Assembly (NCBI GenBank): GCA_900770665.1
Contig: CAAGKZ010000045.1
Location: 1 to 64,000, forward strand
DNA: 64,000 nt
Reading direction: 5' to 3'
DNA from: Bacteroidaceae bacterium
GTDB taxonomy: Bacteria > Bacteroidota > Bacteroidia > Bacteroidales > Bacteroidaceae
The notes under the pieces were generated by a model. The model did no database searches, was not told the origin of the DNA, and saw only the letters and a list, made by a program, of their open reading frames with translations. The translations under genes and the position numbers were made by a program. Shown here one piece after another: positions 5,675 through 15,285 of this stretch. Position 1 is the stretch's first letter, and every line of letters starts with the position of its first letter.

Positions 5675-8600
5675 ATGAAGATAAGGCAACTGATATTCTC
5701 GCTATTGCTGCTGTTTGCAACTGCTGCCAATGCGCAGTTCCACTCTGTCGATTGGGGCGCCGTGCGTGGTGACTCCTTGTTGCCTGTGTGCACGCATGTT
5801 CTGGATTTGCCGGCCGATTACACTGCTTACAACTACTCGGCTCGCATTGAATATCCCGAATTTCAAAAAATGAGCGATGCCGAGGTTGCCCGTTATCCCG
5901 TTGAAGATAACTTTGCCGCGTTGCCCGAGATGCCTGCCATAGAGTGCCATGTGGGTGTTCAGGCAAAGCAGGCGCAGCTTGATGTCGTATTCTTGCCTGT
6001 GGTAATGCGTGACGGCAAGTATTATCGCATAAACTCCTACAAACTGGTTGTCGACAAGCTGCAGGCGCAGCGTCCGCAGCGCGCAGCAGCATCGCCTGCT
6101 GCCCGTTATGCGGCATCATCGCTTCTCTCTGCAGGCAGATGGGTGCGTATTGCGGTAGAGGAGAACGGTGTACACAAGATAACCGACGGCGAACTCAAGA
6201 AGATGGGTTTTACAGACCCTTCAAAAGTGCGCCTGTATGGCTATGGCGGTCACATATTGCCCGAAACGGATTTGACATCCCTGCCCGATGACCTTGTTGA
6301 GGTGCCGCTGTGGCGCGAAAATGGTTATGTACTCTTCTATGCAAACGGAACAATAAAGTGGGAGTACAATAACGGCCGTTATATACACTCGCAGAATGTG
6401 TATTCAACCTATGGTTGCTATTTCCTTACCGAGAGCGAGGAGGAACCGATGGAATTCCCTAAAGTGACACTGCAACCGACAACCGAAACTGTCTACACTT
6501 CGTACAACGATTATGCTCTTTATGAAAAGGAGAAGAAGAGCCTTTGTTCCTATGGCCGTGTGTTGGTAGACAACGACGCATTCTCGAGCACTGCAGGCCG
6601 TGCAAAGACATATAGATTAGCCATTGATGGTGCCATGGATAGCCCGGCAGTCGTTGACCTCTCATTTGCAACAGGCGGTGAAATAGCAAGCAGGGTAACA
6701 GTGCTCTATGCCGATGCAGTAAACTCTTTTGAGGTTGGTAGTCTCACTGTTGGCCGTACCGTGTCGGGCGAGGTCGGCAAGATTGCCGAGGGTAAGTTTA
6801 CAATCCCGGGCGGTGTCGCAGCCAGTTCTAACTTTGTCCTGGTGCACAGAACCGATGATAACTCGCTTGTGGGTTATCTTGATTATCTGCGCCTCAACTA
6901 CCATCGCTCGTTGGCTCTGCGTGGTGCAAACACACTTTTCCGTGGAGATATGAAGGATGGAGCCAATGCAAAGTTCGAGATTGCGGGCTGCAATGCCGAT
7001 ACAAGGGTGTGGGATGTATCATCGCTGTCTGCTATAAAGGAGATTACCGGTGAACTCAAAGGAACAACCTATTCGGTGGTTGCCCCGGCCGGTGTCAATG
7101 CAAATCTTGTCGCGGTTAACATAAAAGGCGCCTTTCCATCGGTAAAAGTTATGGGTGATGTGCCCAATCAGAACTTGCACGCTATTGGGCAGACCGACAT
7201 GGTAATTATAATCCCGTCGAACGGCATATACCGGTCGGCGGCAGAGCGTCTCGCCGATGCGCATCGCACAATGGATGGTATCACCGTAGAGGTTGTTGCA
7301 GCGCAGCAGGTGTACAATGAGTTTTCATCGGGAACGCCCGATGTCACAGCTTACCGCCGCCTGATGAAGATGCTCTATGATCGTGCTGCTACAGTCGAGG
7401 AAACTCCAAAATACCTTCTTATGTTCGGCGACGGATGGTATGACAACCGTCTGCTCACATTCCCCGGACGAAAGCAAGAGGATTACCTTCTCTGCTACGA
7501 GTCGCTCAACTCTGTCGATGCCATACAGTCATACGTCCTTGAGGATTATATGGGGTATCTTGATGACGCCGAGGGGGGCAGTCACGTGCGCGACAAGGTT
7601 GACTTGGGAGTGGGCCGCATCCCTGTGCAGTCGGTTGCCGATGCAAATGCTGTTGTTGACAAACTTATAGCATACATGCAGAACAAGAGTGCCGGCGATT
7701 GGCAGAACAGGATTCTTCTTTTGGGTGACGATGGCGACGAGAGTATGCCCAATCAGCATATGAAGGATGCCGATGCCATTGCGGCAGTCTTTGAACAGCA
7801 ATATCCGTCATATATTGTAAACCGCATATACTGGGACGATTATCCCATCGAAGTCTCTGCTACAGGAAAGCGTTATCCTGCGGTGACAAAGGATATTTAC
7901 AATTCTCTTGACAAAGGCGCTCTTGTGGTTAACTATTCGGGACACGGCAGCAGCAACCTGCTGTCGCACGAGATGGTGTGGAAAGCATCGGATATGGCAG
8001 CTGTCAAGTCGCCGCGTGTACCATTCTGGGTGACGGCATCGTGCGACATAGGCCCGTTTGATATGGGCGACAAGTCGGTCGCGGAGTCGGCAATAATGAA
8101 TGCCGATGGTGCCGCTATCGGTCTTTTTACAACTACACGTACTGTGATGCAGAGCTATAACTCTGTAATCAACAGGGAGTTCTCGAAGTTGCTGATGCAA
8201 CCGGTGAATACAGGAGAGGCTATGGCTGTTGGCGATGCCATGCGCATGGCAAAGTGTAATGTGATTGCAGCCGGGACAGACAGGACTGTGAACAAACTGC
8301 AGTATATTCTTTTGGGCGACCCGGCGTTGAGGCTCAAGTATCCCGGCTATCGTGTAGTGGTAGACAAAATGAACGGCGTTGATGTGGCTGAGGCTGTGGC
8401 TAAAGTGAGCGCAGGCTCGCTTTTGAATGTCGAGGGACATGTGGAGACGGCTGATGGCAAGTTGGCCGAGGATTTTACAGGTGTACTCTATTCATCCCTC
8501 TTTGACAGTGCTGTAGAGGTTGATACACGCAACAATACCGGCCTGGGAAGTCATTCTTATACGGCCTACAACAAGATGCTTTTCTCGGGTAACGACTCTC

Positions 8601-9439
8601 TCCGTAACGGACGTTTCTCGATAGAGATGCCAATTCCGTTGGATATAAGCTACAGCAATGACTATGGAATGCTGAATCTGTATGCTGTGGATTCGGCCTA
8701 CGTCTCGTCGGCGCAGGGGCATTTCGTGGATTTTACAATAGGCGGAACTGCTGTCGGCTTTGAGAATGACAGCGTTGGCCCCGAGATAAAAATGTATCTG
8801 AACTCGCCTTCATTTGTCAATGGCGACGATGTGCATGCAACACCAATCCTTCTTGTGGAACTTTACGATGAAAACGGCATAAATACAATGGGCACAGGTG
8901 TGGGACACGATATTACTGCCATTGTAGATAACGACCCGCGTCATACATATAATTTGAACAGCGCCTTTGTACCGGCAGTGGGTGATTACAAGCGAGGAAC
9001 AATAAATATGCCTCTCAGCAGGTTGGATGCCGGTGAACATACATTGACTTTGCGTGCATGGGATTTGTATAACAACTCGTCGTTTGTTGAGATTACTTTC
9101 AATGTCGACCCTTCACTTGCTCCCGGTTTTGTGGAACTGAAGGTGAACCCGGCGCCGGTCATTGCAGGTAATGCCGCAACATTTACATTGGTTCACGACC
9201 GTCCGCAGAGCGAAATAGATGTGCGCATAGATGTGTTCAATGTTCAGGGACAGCTCATGTGGAGCAACAGCGAGCGGGCTGTGTGCAACGGCAATGTCTA
9301 CAGTTGTGCCTGGAATGCAACGGCGCAGGGTGGTCAACCATTGTCCACCGGAGTGTACATTGTAAGGGCGTATATAACCGAAGGTGGTGTAACTTCGGCG
9401 ACAAAGACCGGGAAATTCGTTGTCGTAAACAATAAATAA
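5675..9439 (+). CDS. porU: Type IX secretion system sortase PorU
   Basis: PorU is a gingipain-family (C25) cysteine peptidase on the cell surface that removes the C-terminal sorting domain of type IX cargo and links the cargo to A-LPS. The 1254-residue protein has a signal peptide (cleavage after ANAQ near residue 21), an N-terminal beta-rich prodomain (to about residue 500) and the C25 catalytic domain. The catalytic pair is visible: His757 in YSGHGSS and Cys790 in TASCDIG. The C-terminal 90 residues form an Ig-like sorting-type domain ending STGVYIVRAY...GKFVVV, as in known PorU. It begins six bases after the FAH stop and precedes porV, its partner. Confidence 0.94.
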   Translation: MKIRQLIFSLLLLFATAANAQFHSVDWGAVRGDSLLPVCTHVLDLPADYTAYNYSARIEYPEFQKMSDAEVARYPVEDNFAALPEMPAIECHVGVQAKQAQLDVVFLPVVMRDGKYYRINSYKLVVDKLQAQRPQRAAASPAARYAASSLLSAGRWVRIAVEENGVHKITDGELKKMGFTDPSKVRLYGYGGHILPETDLTSLPDDLVEVPLWRENGYVLFYANGTIKWEYNNGRYIHSQNVYSTYGCYFLTESEEEPMEFPKVTLQPTTETVYTSYNDYALYEKEKKSLCSYGRVLVDNDAFSSTAGRAKTYRLAIDGAMDSPAVVDLSFATGGEIASRVTVLYADAVNSFEVGSLTVGRTVSGEVGKIAEGKFTIPGGVAASSNFVLVHRTDDNSLVGYLDYLRLNYHRSLALRGANTLFRGDMKDGANAKFEIAGCNADTRVWDVSSLSAIKEITGELKGTTYSVVAPAGVNANLVAVNIKGAFPSVKVMGDVPNQNLHAIGQTDMVIIIPSNGIYRSAAERLADAHRTMDGITVEVVAAQQVYNEFSSGTPDVTAYRRLMKMLYDRAATVEETPKYLLMFGDGWYDNRLLTFPGRKQEDYLLCYESLNSVDAIQSYVLEDYMGYLDDAEGGSHVRDKVDLGVGRIPVQSVADANAVVDKLIAYMQNKSAGDWQNRILLLGDDGDESMPNQHMKDADAIAAVFEQQYPSYIVNRIYWDDYPIEVSATGKRYPAVTKDIYNSLDKGALVVNYSGHGSSNLLSHEMVWKASDMAAVKSPRVPFWVTASCDIGPFDMGDKSVAESAIMNADGAAIGLFTTTRTVMQSYNSVINREFSKLLMQPVNTGEAMAVGDAMRMAKCNVIAAGTDRTVNKLQYILLGDPALRLKYPGYRVVVDKMNGVDVAEAVAKVSAGSLLNVEGHVETADGKLAEDFTGVLYSSLFDSAVEVDTRNNTGLGSHSYTAYNKMLFSGNDSLRNGRFSIEMPIPLDISYSNDYGMLNLYAVDSAYVSSAQGHFVDFTIGGTAVGFENDSVGPEIKMYLNSPSFVNGDDVHATPILLVELYDENGINTMGTGVGHDITAIVDNDPRHTYNLNSAFVPAVGDYKRGTINMPLSRLDAGEHTLTLRAWDLYNNSSFVEITFNVDPSLAPGFVELKVNPAPVIAGNAATFTLVHDRPQSEIDVRIDVFNVQGQLMWSNSERAVCNGNVYSCAWNATAQGGQPLSTGVYIVRAYITEGGVTSATKTGKFVVVNNK

Positions 9440-9508
9440 GTTAAAAAATAGTTATATAATGTGCTGATTGCTGCCGGTCTCTTATGCGGCAGCCGAAAAC
9501 AAACTGAT

Positions 9509-10702
9509 ATGACAAAGAAAAATATAATAGTTTGGCTTTTTATGGCCGTGATGGCAATTCCTGTCTTTGCGCAGGATTCAAAGACACAGTTCAACCCTGT
9601 GTATACGGGTGTTACGTCGCTCTCCATTGCTCCGGATGCACGTGCGGGTGCACTTGGTGATGTTGGTGTGGCTACCGAGCCCGATGCGAATTCACAGTAT
9701 TGGAACCCTGCTAAGTATCCGTTCAATATTGCCCGTGCAGGTGTTTCAATGTCTTATACTCCCTGGCTTCGCCAGCTGGTGAGTGACATTGACCTTGTGA
9801 ACCTTGCCGGTTTCTATCGCATAGGCGACTATTCGGCGGTGAGTTCGTCGTTGACATACTTCTCGCTTGGCGAGGTTTTCGTGGAGAATGAGATGACAAT
9901 CAAACCCTATGAGATGGCTTTTGATGTCGCCTATTCGCGTATGCTTTCCGAGACTTTTTCGGCAGCCATTGCACTGCGATATATATTCAGTGACCTGCAG
10001 TATGACTACACCGAGGATATGTCGCCGGGACATGCCTTTGCTGCCGATATTGCGCTCTACTATAACAAGTATCTGTTTATGGGCAACCGTGAGTGTCTGT
10101 TGGGTCTTGGTATGAACATATCAAATATCGGTACAAAGATTTCATACGACGGTGGCGCAACCAATGAGTTCATCCCTACCAATTTGCGTCTTGGTGCTTC
10201 GCTGCTCTTGCCGTTCGATGAATACAACACATTGTCAATAAGTGTTGATGTCAATAAACTGCTGGTGCCGACCAAACCTTCGTATAACCAGTTTCTTGAA
10301 GAAAACCCAGCTCCCGGTGTCGATGACAACAGCCGATACTCCGAGTATCAGGCATGGCTTGACGGTACAGGATATAACGACATTTCTTCAATTTCCGGTA
10401 TCTTCAAATCTTTTGCCGATGCTCCGGGTGGCGCAGTTGAGGAGTTGAGAGAGATTTATGGCGGTATTGGTCTTGAGTATTGTTACAACCAACAGTTCTC
10501 GTTGCGTGCCGGTTATCACTACGAGGATGCATATAAAGGAAACAGAAAGTATTTTACTTTGGGTGCGGGATTCCGCATGAGCGTCTTCTCACTCGATGCT
10601 GCTTACCTAATTTCAACAGCACAGAGCAATCCGCTTGACCAGACATTGCGCTTCTCGCTCTCGTTCGATTTGGATGGCCTTAAGGATTTGTTCCGTCGTT
10701 AA
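9509..10702 (+). CDS. porV: Type IX secretion system outer-membrane protein PorV
   Basis: PorV (LptO) is a beta-barrel of the FadL type that shuttles type IX cargo from the translocon to the PorU attachment complex. The 397-residue protein starts MTKKNIIVW, has a signal peptide ending VFAQ, and shows the family hallmark APDARAGALGDVGVATEPD followed by QYWNPAKYPF (about residues 38-70). Alternating amphipathic strands run to the final LRFSLSFDLDGL. The ATG at 9509 is chosen because it gives a proper signal peptide; the open frame extends upstream without one. It follows porU, matching their shared function. Confidence 0.93.
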   Translation: MTKKNIIVWLFMAVMAIPVFAQDSKTQFNPVYTGVTSLSIAPDARAGALGDVGVATEPDANSQYWNPAKYPFNIARAGVSMSYTPWLRQLVSDIDLVNLAGFYRIGDYSAVSSSLTYFSLGEVFVENEMTIKPYEMAFDVAYSRMLSETFSAAIALRYIFSDLQYDYTEDMSPGHAFAADIALYYNKYLFMGNRECLLGLGMNISNIGTKISYDGGATNEFIPTNLRLGASLLLPFDEYNTLSISVDVNKLLVPTKPSYNQFLEENPAPGVDDNSRYSEYQAWLDGTGYNDISSISGIFKSFADAPGGAVEELREIYGGIGLEYCYNQQFSLRAGYHYEDAYKGNRKYFTLGAGFRMSVFSLDAAYLISTAQSNPLDQTLRFSLSFDLDGLKDLFRR

Positions 10703-10714
10703 AACTGTTATGCT

Positions 10715-11188
10715 ATGATAAGAGTAGGTTTTGGTATTGATGTGCATAAGTTCGTTGAGAACCGCGACTTGTGGATTGGCGGTGTGAAGATACCTTATGA
10801 ATTCGGTTTGGCAGGACATTCCGATGCCGATGTGCTCATTCACGCCATCTGTGATGCTCTGCTGGGAGCCGCTAACTTGCGTGATATCGGTTATCAGTTC
10901 CCCGACAACTCCGATGAGTTCCTGAATATCGACAGCAAGATTCTCCTTCGCCGTACAGCCGAGCTGTTGAAGGAGAAAGGTTATACAATAGGCAATATCG
11001 ATTCGACAGTTGCCGCGCAGGCTCCTAAACTCAATCCTCATATTCCTGCAATGCAGCAGACGATGGCCGATGTGCTTGGTGTTGATGTGGATTGTGTGTC
11101 GGTGAAGGCGACTACAACCGAGAAACTTGGCTTCGAGGGGCGTAAAGAGGGTATAACAGCCTATGCAACAGTGCTTATATGTAAATGA
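10715..11188 (+). CDS. ispF: 2-C-methyl-D-erythritol 2,4-cyclodiphosphate synthase
   Basis: This MEP-pathway enzyme cyclises CDP-methylerythritol 2-phosphate, releasing CMP, on the way to IPP and DMAPP. The 157-residue protein has the Zn-binding and active-site motif GFGIDVHKF (Asp8, His10) and GHSDADVLIHAICDALLGA with a further His ligand, plus the C-terminal KATTTEKLGFEGR. It forms trimers in characterised homologues. It lies 12 bp after porV and overlaps the next gene by four bases (ATGA), indicating one transcript. UppS, further downstream, uses the isoprenoid products. Confidence 0.96.
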   Translation: MIRVGFGIDVHKFVENRDLWIGGVKIPYEFGLAGHSDADVLIHAICDALLGAANLRDIGYQFPDNSDEFLNIDSKILLRRTAELLKEKGYTIGNIDSTVAAQAPKLNPHIPAMQQTMADVLGVDVDCVSVKATTTEKLGFEGRKEGITAYATVLICK

Positions 11189-12012
11189 GAGTAAAGGGAT
11201 TTTTCAGACATTTTTTGATATTGGCAGCAGCAATGCTGCTGATTTCGTCTTGTGCCACGCTGTCGCCTAATGGCGTGGGGCGTGTGAAACGCTATACATT
11301 CGCCGAGGAGAGTGTTCCAGAAGAATTTGATGGTTGGAAAATAGCCTTTATATCCGATTTGCACTATCCTAGTCTTTTTACCCATAAGCGTTTGGGGAAA
11401 CTTGTACACCGTCTGCAGAAAGAGTCGCCCGATATTCTGCTCCTTGGTGGAGACTATGTGACCGACAATGATTCTATAGATGCTTTGTTCAAGTCGCTCT
11501 CGGCGGTGAAAACCTCTTTGGGTACGTACGCCGTGCTTGGTAATCACGATAAGCGCAACGAGGCGCATATAAGGCAGGCTATGGATAAATATGGCATTCG
11601 TCTGCTTGACGGGTGGGCTCAATATATGTTGTTTGATGCAGGCGGTGAACTGAGTATTGCCGGAGTGCGTGACAGCTTTGTCGAAGATTCGCTTTTTGCG
11701 CGTTATATGGAGCGTGTCGGACACTCCGAGTTTGTTATATTGCTCAGCCATAACCCCGATTTTGTCGAGCGCAATTCAATAACTGCCGATTTGGTCTTTG
11801 CCGGGCATACGCACGGCGGTCAGGTGTCGTTGCTCGGGCTATATACTCCGGTAAAGAATACGCGTTACGGTAGGCGTTTCCTTCGCGGACGGAACAGGAC
11901 TACAAACGGCACTACTATGATAACCACCAATGGGGTGGGTACATCAAGGCGCAAGTTGCGCTTCTGTGTCCCAAGCGAGATTGTTGTCGTTACTTTGAAA
12001 AAAGATGAGTGA
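11185..12012 (+). CDS. Metallophosphoesterase with a lipoprotein-like signal
   Basis: A 275-residue protein of the calcineurin-like phosphoesterase superfamily. The metal-binding motifs are in the normal order: ISDLHYP (Asp58, His60), GGDYVTDND, GNHDKRNE and AGHTHGGQ. The N-terminus has a hydrophobic segment followed by LISSC at residue 23, a plausible lipobox, so the enzyme is probably attached to a membrane and faces the periplasm. It resembles YkuE/YaeI-type phosphodiesterases, some of which act on lipid or UDP-sugar phosphates, but the substrate is unknown. It overlaps ispF by four bases and runs into ribD. Confidence 0.86.
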   Translation: MRVKGFFRHFLILAAAMLLISSCATLSPNGVGRVKRYTFAEESVPEEFDGWKIAFISDLHYPSLFTHKRLGKLVHRLQKESPDILLLGGDYVTDNDSIDALFKSLSAVKTSLGTYAVLGNHDKRNEAHIRQAMDKYGIRLLDGWAQYMLFDAGGELSIAGVRDSFVEDSLFARYMERVGHSEFVILLSHNPDFVERNSITADLVFAGHTHGGQVSLLGLYTPVKNTRYGRRFLRGRNRTTNGTTMITTNGVGTSRRKLRFCVPSEIVVVTLKKDE

Positions 12013-12058
12013 GTCTTTTGCTTTGATGTTTAATAACGGTAAAAATAGTTTACATAAG

Positions 12059-13120
12059 ATGGATGTTGACGAACTTTATATGCAGCGTTGTCTGCAACTT
12101 GCAAGGTGTGGTGCAGGCGGTACTTCGCCCAATCCCATGGTGGGCGCCGTTATTGTGTGTGACGGCCGCATAATAGGCGAAGGGTATCATATCCGTGCAG
12201 GTGAGCCCCATGCCGAGGTGAATGCTGTCAATTCTGTGTCCGATGAGGATAAGCCGTTGCTTGCGCGTTCGACAATGTATGTCTCTCTTGAACCCTGCTC
12301 CCATTATGGCAAAACGCCGCCTTGTTGCGATATGATAATTGCGCGTGGAATTCCACGTGTGGTGATAGGTTCGGCCGATCCTAACCCTCAAGTGGATGGT
12401 GCAGGTATCGCCCGCATGCGCGCTGCCGGTATTGATGTGACGCTTGGAGTGCTCGAAGAGGAGTGCCTGCGTTTGAACAGTGCGTTTTTTACCTCGCAGA
12501 TGTACAAGCGTCCTTATGTGACGTTGAAATGGGCGCAAAGTGCCGATGGATACATAGATTTGTTGAGGGATGGCGGCTCTGCTGTCCGTATTTCGTCAGC
12601 GGTATCTCAGGTGGCCGTGCATAAATTGCGTGCACGGTACGATGCCATTCTTGTCGGGCGTCACACGGCATTGCTCGATGACCCTTCACTCGATATACGT
12701 CATTGGGCGGGGCGTGCTCCGCTGCGGCTTGTGATAGACAAGAATTGCTCCTTGCCTGCCGGATTGAAAATGTTCGATGGGGCGTTGCCGACGGTGGTAT
12801 ATACGGCCTGTGAAAAGGACAGTGGGCTTGGTAAAAATGTTGAACAGGTGGTGCTTGATTTCGACAGGCCTCTCATTCCTCAAATACTTGAGCACCTTCA
12901 CTCGGTCAAAGTCAACAGCCTGCTTGTGGAGGGTGGGGCTACAGTGCTGCAATCCTTCATCAATGCTTCTTTGTGGGATGAGGCCCGCGTCGAGGTAAAT
13001 CCCGCTCTTGAATTGGGCAATGGTGTGGTTGCTCCCTCTTTCCCCTTAGAATCTCCCCATTCGCGCGAAATGCTCGCCGATAATGAGATTTTGCGCTTTT
13101 ACAGGCAAAAAACTCCTTAA
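12059..13120 (+). CDS. ribD: Bifunctional riboflavin biosynthesis deaminase/reductase RibD
   Basis: The N-terminal half deaminates the pyrimidinone intermediate and the C-terminal half reduces its ribosyl side chain with NADPH, two early steps of riboflavin synthesis. Counting from the ATG at 12059 (353 residues), zinc ligands are His51 in HAEVNAV and Cys80 and Cys89 in PCSHYGKTPPC. The reductase domain starts near residue 155 (YVTLKWAQSADGYI) and includes LLVEGGATVLQSF. An upstream in-frame ATG at 12005 overlaps the previous gene; 12059 gives the more typical family N-terminus. It ends the rex-initiated run. ribF is elsewhere in the window. Confidence 0.93.
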   Translation: MDVDELYMQRCLQLARCGAGGTSPNPMVGAVIVCDGRIIGEGYHIRAGEPHAEVNAVNSVSDEDKPLLARSTMYVSLEPCSHYGKTPPCCDMIIARGIPRVVIGSADPNPQVDGAGIARMRAAGIDVTLGVLEEECLRLNSAFFTSQMYKRPYVTLKWAQSADGYIDLLRDGGSAVRISSAVSQVAVHKLRARYDAILVGRHTALLDDPSLDIRHWAGRAPLRLVIDKNCSLPAGLKMFDGALPTVVYTACEKDSGLGKNVEQVVLDFDRPLIPQILEHLHSVKVNSLLVEGGATVLQSFINASLWDEARVEVNPALELGNGVVAPSFPLESPHSREMLADNEILRFYRQKTP

Positions 13121-13177
13121 TTATTTTAAAATATTATAAATAAAGCCTTAAATATCGTTTAAACCGAAAATTGTTGC

Positions 13178-13185
13178 TATTTTTG
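13178..13185 (+). promoter_or_regulatory. -7 promoter box before the DUF6242-uppS-bamA cluster
   Basis: TATTTTTG fits TAnnTTTG exactly and lies 27 bp before the first start codon of the cluster. No perfectly spaced TTTG is seen upstream (only TTTA at 13158-13161), so the assignment rests on the -7 box and position. Confidence 0.5.
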
Positions 13186-13212
13186 CAAATTGAACGTAAA
13201 GTGCAGATTTGT

Positions 13213-14568
13213 ATGAAAAAGAGTTTAACGATATTTTTGTCAATGTTGGCGTTGGTTTTTACCTCGTGCTTTAATGATGCCGATGATGTGGAACTCTCTC
13301 CGTATGCCATCCTCAAGTCATTCAGCATAGGTAATATCACCTCGAAATATCCTGCTTTTACATCTGATGGGGCGGATACAATATCAACAAAGACAATTCA
13401 GGGAAGTTCTTATGCCTTCTCAATAAATCAGGTAACCGGTGAGGTTTGCAATGTCGATTCCCTCCCGTTTGGAACCAATGTGGATAAAGTTGTCGTCAAT
13501 ATGGAACTTTCGGGTTATGCCCAGATTTATGTTGACAGCATAGGGCTTTATGAGGGCTTCATGGCTACCGATTCAATAGATTTTACACATCCGCGTAAGT
13601 TCCGTATAACATCAACCGACTCTGAATACTATCGTGATTATACGATTTCGGTAAATGCGCATCAGGTTGAACCCGAGAAGATGGTGTGGAATAAATATCA
13701 GTCAGTAGATGCAGTTGCGCCTTGCCGTGCGTTGGAGTACAATGGCGAATTGTGTCTGTTCGGTGAAAAAAATGGTGAGCCGGTGCTTGCCTTGTCATCT
13801 TTGACCGGCGTTCCCTCGTGGGAAGTAATTGCATTGACCGGTCTGCCGTTATCTGCAAACCTCTCTACCATCCAACTTTTTGGCGGCGCGCTCTATTTGG
13901 TGGCAGAGGATGGTATCTATACCTCGGTAAATGCCATAGACTGGTCGCTCTGTTATGCTTGTAGCGATGCAATGGCTATAGTTGGGGTTTCGGATGTCGA
14001 TGAAAAGATGTGGCTGGCTACTGATGCGGAACTGCTGACAACCACCGATGGTATAAACTATGAGAGCGCCGGTGTGCTCCCTGAGGATTTCCCTCTTTAT
14101 GGCGTTTCTATCGCTTCTTATACATTGAATCACAACAGCACTATTGTACGATATATGCTTGTGGGATATGCCGACGAGGCTATGGATGGCGCTCCCGTAG
14201 TATGGAGCCGACTTTCAACCGAGGAGCGTTGGACCAGATATGAGAACGCAAACAATACTTTCTCTTGCCCTGCATTGAAGGGATTGTCTGTGTTGAGATA
14301 TGATGATTTCCTCTATGCGATTGGTGGTGCAGGTGTTGCTCAGGGCGAGAGTGTAAAGGCCTTCTCTGCATTGTATATCTCGCGTGACAATGGTATAACC
14401 TGGAAGGCTCCGGCCGGTTTCTACCAACGTATCCCGGCAGAACTGCAGGGGCTTGATGTGCAGTTTGTTGCGACAGTGGATTCCAACAATAAGATGTGGA
14501 TTATTTGTGCCGGTGAGGAACCTGTTGTTTGGAGAGGTATTATTAACCGTTTGGGCTTTAAGGATTGA
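13213..14568 (+). CDS. DUF6242-type lipoprotein
   Basis: A 451-residue outer-membrane or periplasmic lipoprotein: signal MKKSLTIFLSMLALVFTSC with the lipobox Cys at residue 19. After a linker comes an N-terminal beta-sandwich-like part (about 25-160, with repeated pairs of short strands) and a C-terminal part (about 165-450) with propeller-like repeats such as GELCLFGEKNGEP, GALYLVAEDGIYTS, KMWLATDAELLTTTDGI and FLYAIGGAG. This agrees with what I recall of the DUF6242 family found upstream of DUF6089 and uppS in Bacteroidales. The function is unknown; location suggests outer-membrane biogenesis. The ATG at 13213 is chosen for its signal peptide. Confidence 0.82.
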   Translation: MKKSLTIFLSMLALVFTSCFNDADDVELSPYAILKSFSIGNITSKYPAFTSDGADTISTKTIQGSSYAFSINQVTGEVCNVDSLPFGTNVDKVVVNMELSGYAQIYVDSIGLYEGFMATDSIDFTHPRKFRITSTDSEYYRDYTISVNAHQVEPEKMVWNKYQSVDAVAPCRALEYNGELCLFGEKNGEPVLALSSLTGVPSWEVIALTGLPLSANLSTIQLFGGALYLVAEDGIYTSVNAIDWSLCYACSDAMAIVGVSDVDEKMWLATDAELLTTTDGINYESAGVLPEDFPLYGVSIASYTLNHNSTIVRYMLVGYADEAMDGAPVVWSRLSTEERWTRYENANNTFSCPALKGLSVLRYDDFLYAIGGAGVAQGESVKAFSALYISRDNGITWKAPAGFYQRIPAELQGLDVQFVATVDSNNKMWIICAGEEPVVWRGIINRLGFKD

Positions 14569-14572
14569 GTAT

Positions 14573-15274
14573 ATGGGAATGACCGGATTGGTACGAAGGG
14601 TGGTGCTTGGTGCAATTATGTTGTGCTTTGCAACCGGTGTGCGTGCCGATGGTCTTGAGTACAGATACGAGGTTGGAGCATTGTTTGGTGGCAGCACCTA
14701 TTATGGCGATGCCAACTACGCCTCCCCATTGGATAATTTCAATATAATGGGCGGTGCACTGTTCCGTTACAACATCAACCCGCGTATGGCGGTGAAGGCG
14801 AATCTTGACGTTGCGCGTATATCGGGCAAAACAACAGGAGGGGAAACAACTTTTCCAGGTGGCGATGTTGAGTTCGGTCGTATGCTGTACGAACTTGGAG
14901 CGCAGTACGAACTTCATTTCCTTGCATATGGCGATGGCAGCGGTTACAAACGCTCACACAGGCTGGCTCCATATATTTTTGCAGGTGTGGGATTGACATA
15001 CGCCCCGGCCCCTGCAAAGCACGTCTTTACACCGAACATTCCGGTGGGCGTTGGCTTGAAGTGGAAGGTGATGCCACGTTTGAATGTGGGCTGTGAGCTC
15101 TCCTATAGATTTACATTCAGTGACAATTTGGATGTGATACGCAAGGGTGGAGCAACACTGGATGACCCTTATGGTATTGACAGCGGATTTATGAAGAACA
15201 AGGATGGCTACTCGTTCCTGTCACTCTTTGTGACATACGATTTGTCGCCGAAATATAGAAAATGTAACAATTAG
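14573..15274 (+). CDS. DUF6089-type outer-membrane beta-barrel protein
   Basis: A 233-residue protein with a signal peptide ending near VRADG and then short alternating strands: [82 protein letters not shown], with a final aromatic strand [12 protein letters not shown]. This is the pattern of a small OmpA/OmpW-like eight-stranded barrel, and the placement between a DUF6242 lipoprotein and uppS matches DUF6089 proteins of Bacteroidales. The role is unknown. It starts four bases after the preceding stop; another ATG lies at 14579. Confidence 0.82.
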   Translation: MGMTGLVRRVVLGAIMLCFATGVRADGLEYRYEVGALFGGSTYYGDANYASPLDNFNIMGGALFRYNINPRMAVKANLDVARISGKTTGGETTFPGGDVEFGRMLYELGAQYELHFLAYGDGSGYKRSHRLAPYIFAGVGLTYAPAPAKHVFTPNIPVGVGLKWKVMPRLNVGCELSYRFTFSDNLDVIRKGGATLDDPYGIDSGFMKNKDGYSFLSLFVTYDLSPKYRKCNN

Positions 15275-15285
15275 AAAATATAGCA

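Noticed and set aside
4559..5689. A 376-residue open frame on the minus strand opposite rex and the FAH gene
   Set aside because: It has no recognisable domain and mirrors two well-identified plus-strand genes; it results from codon bias.
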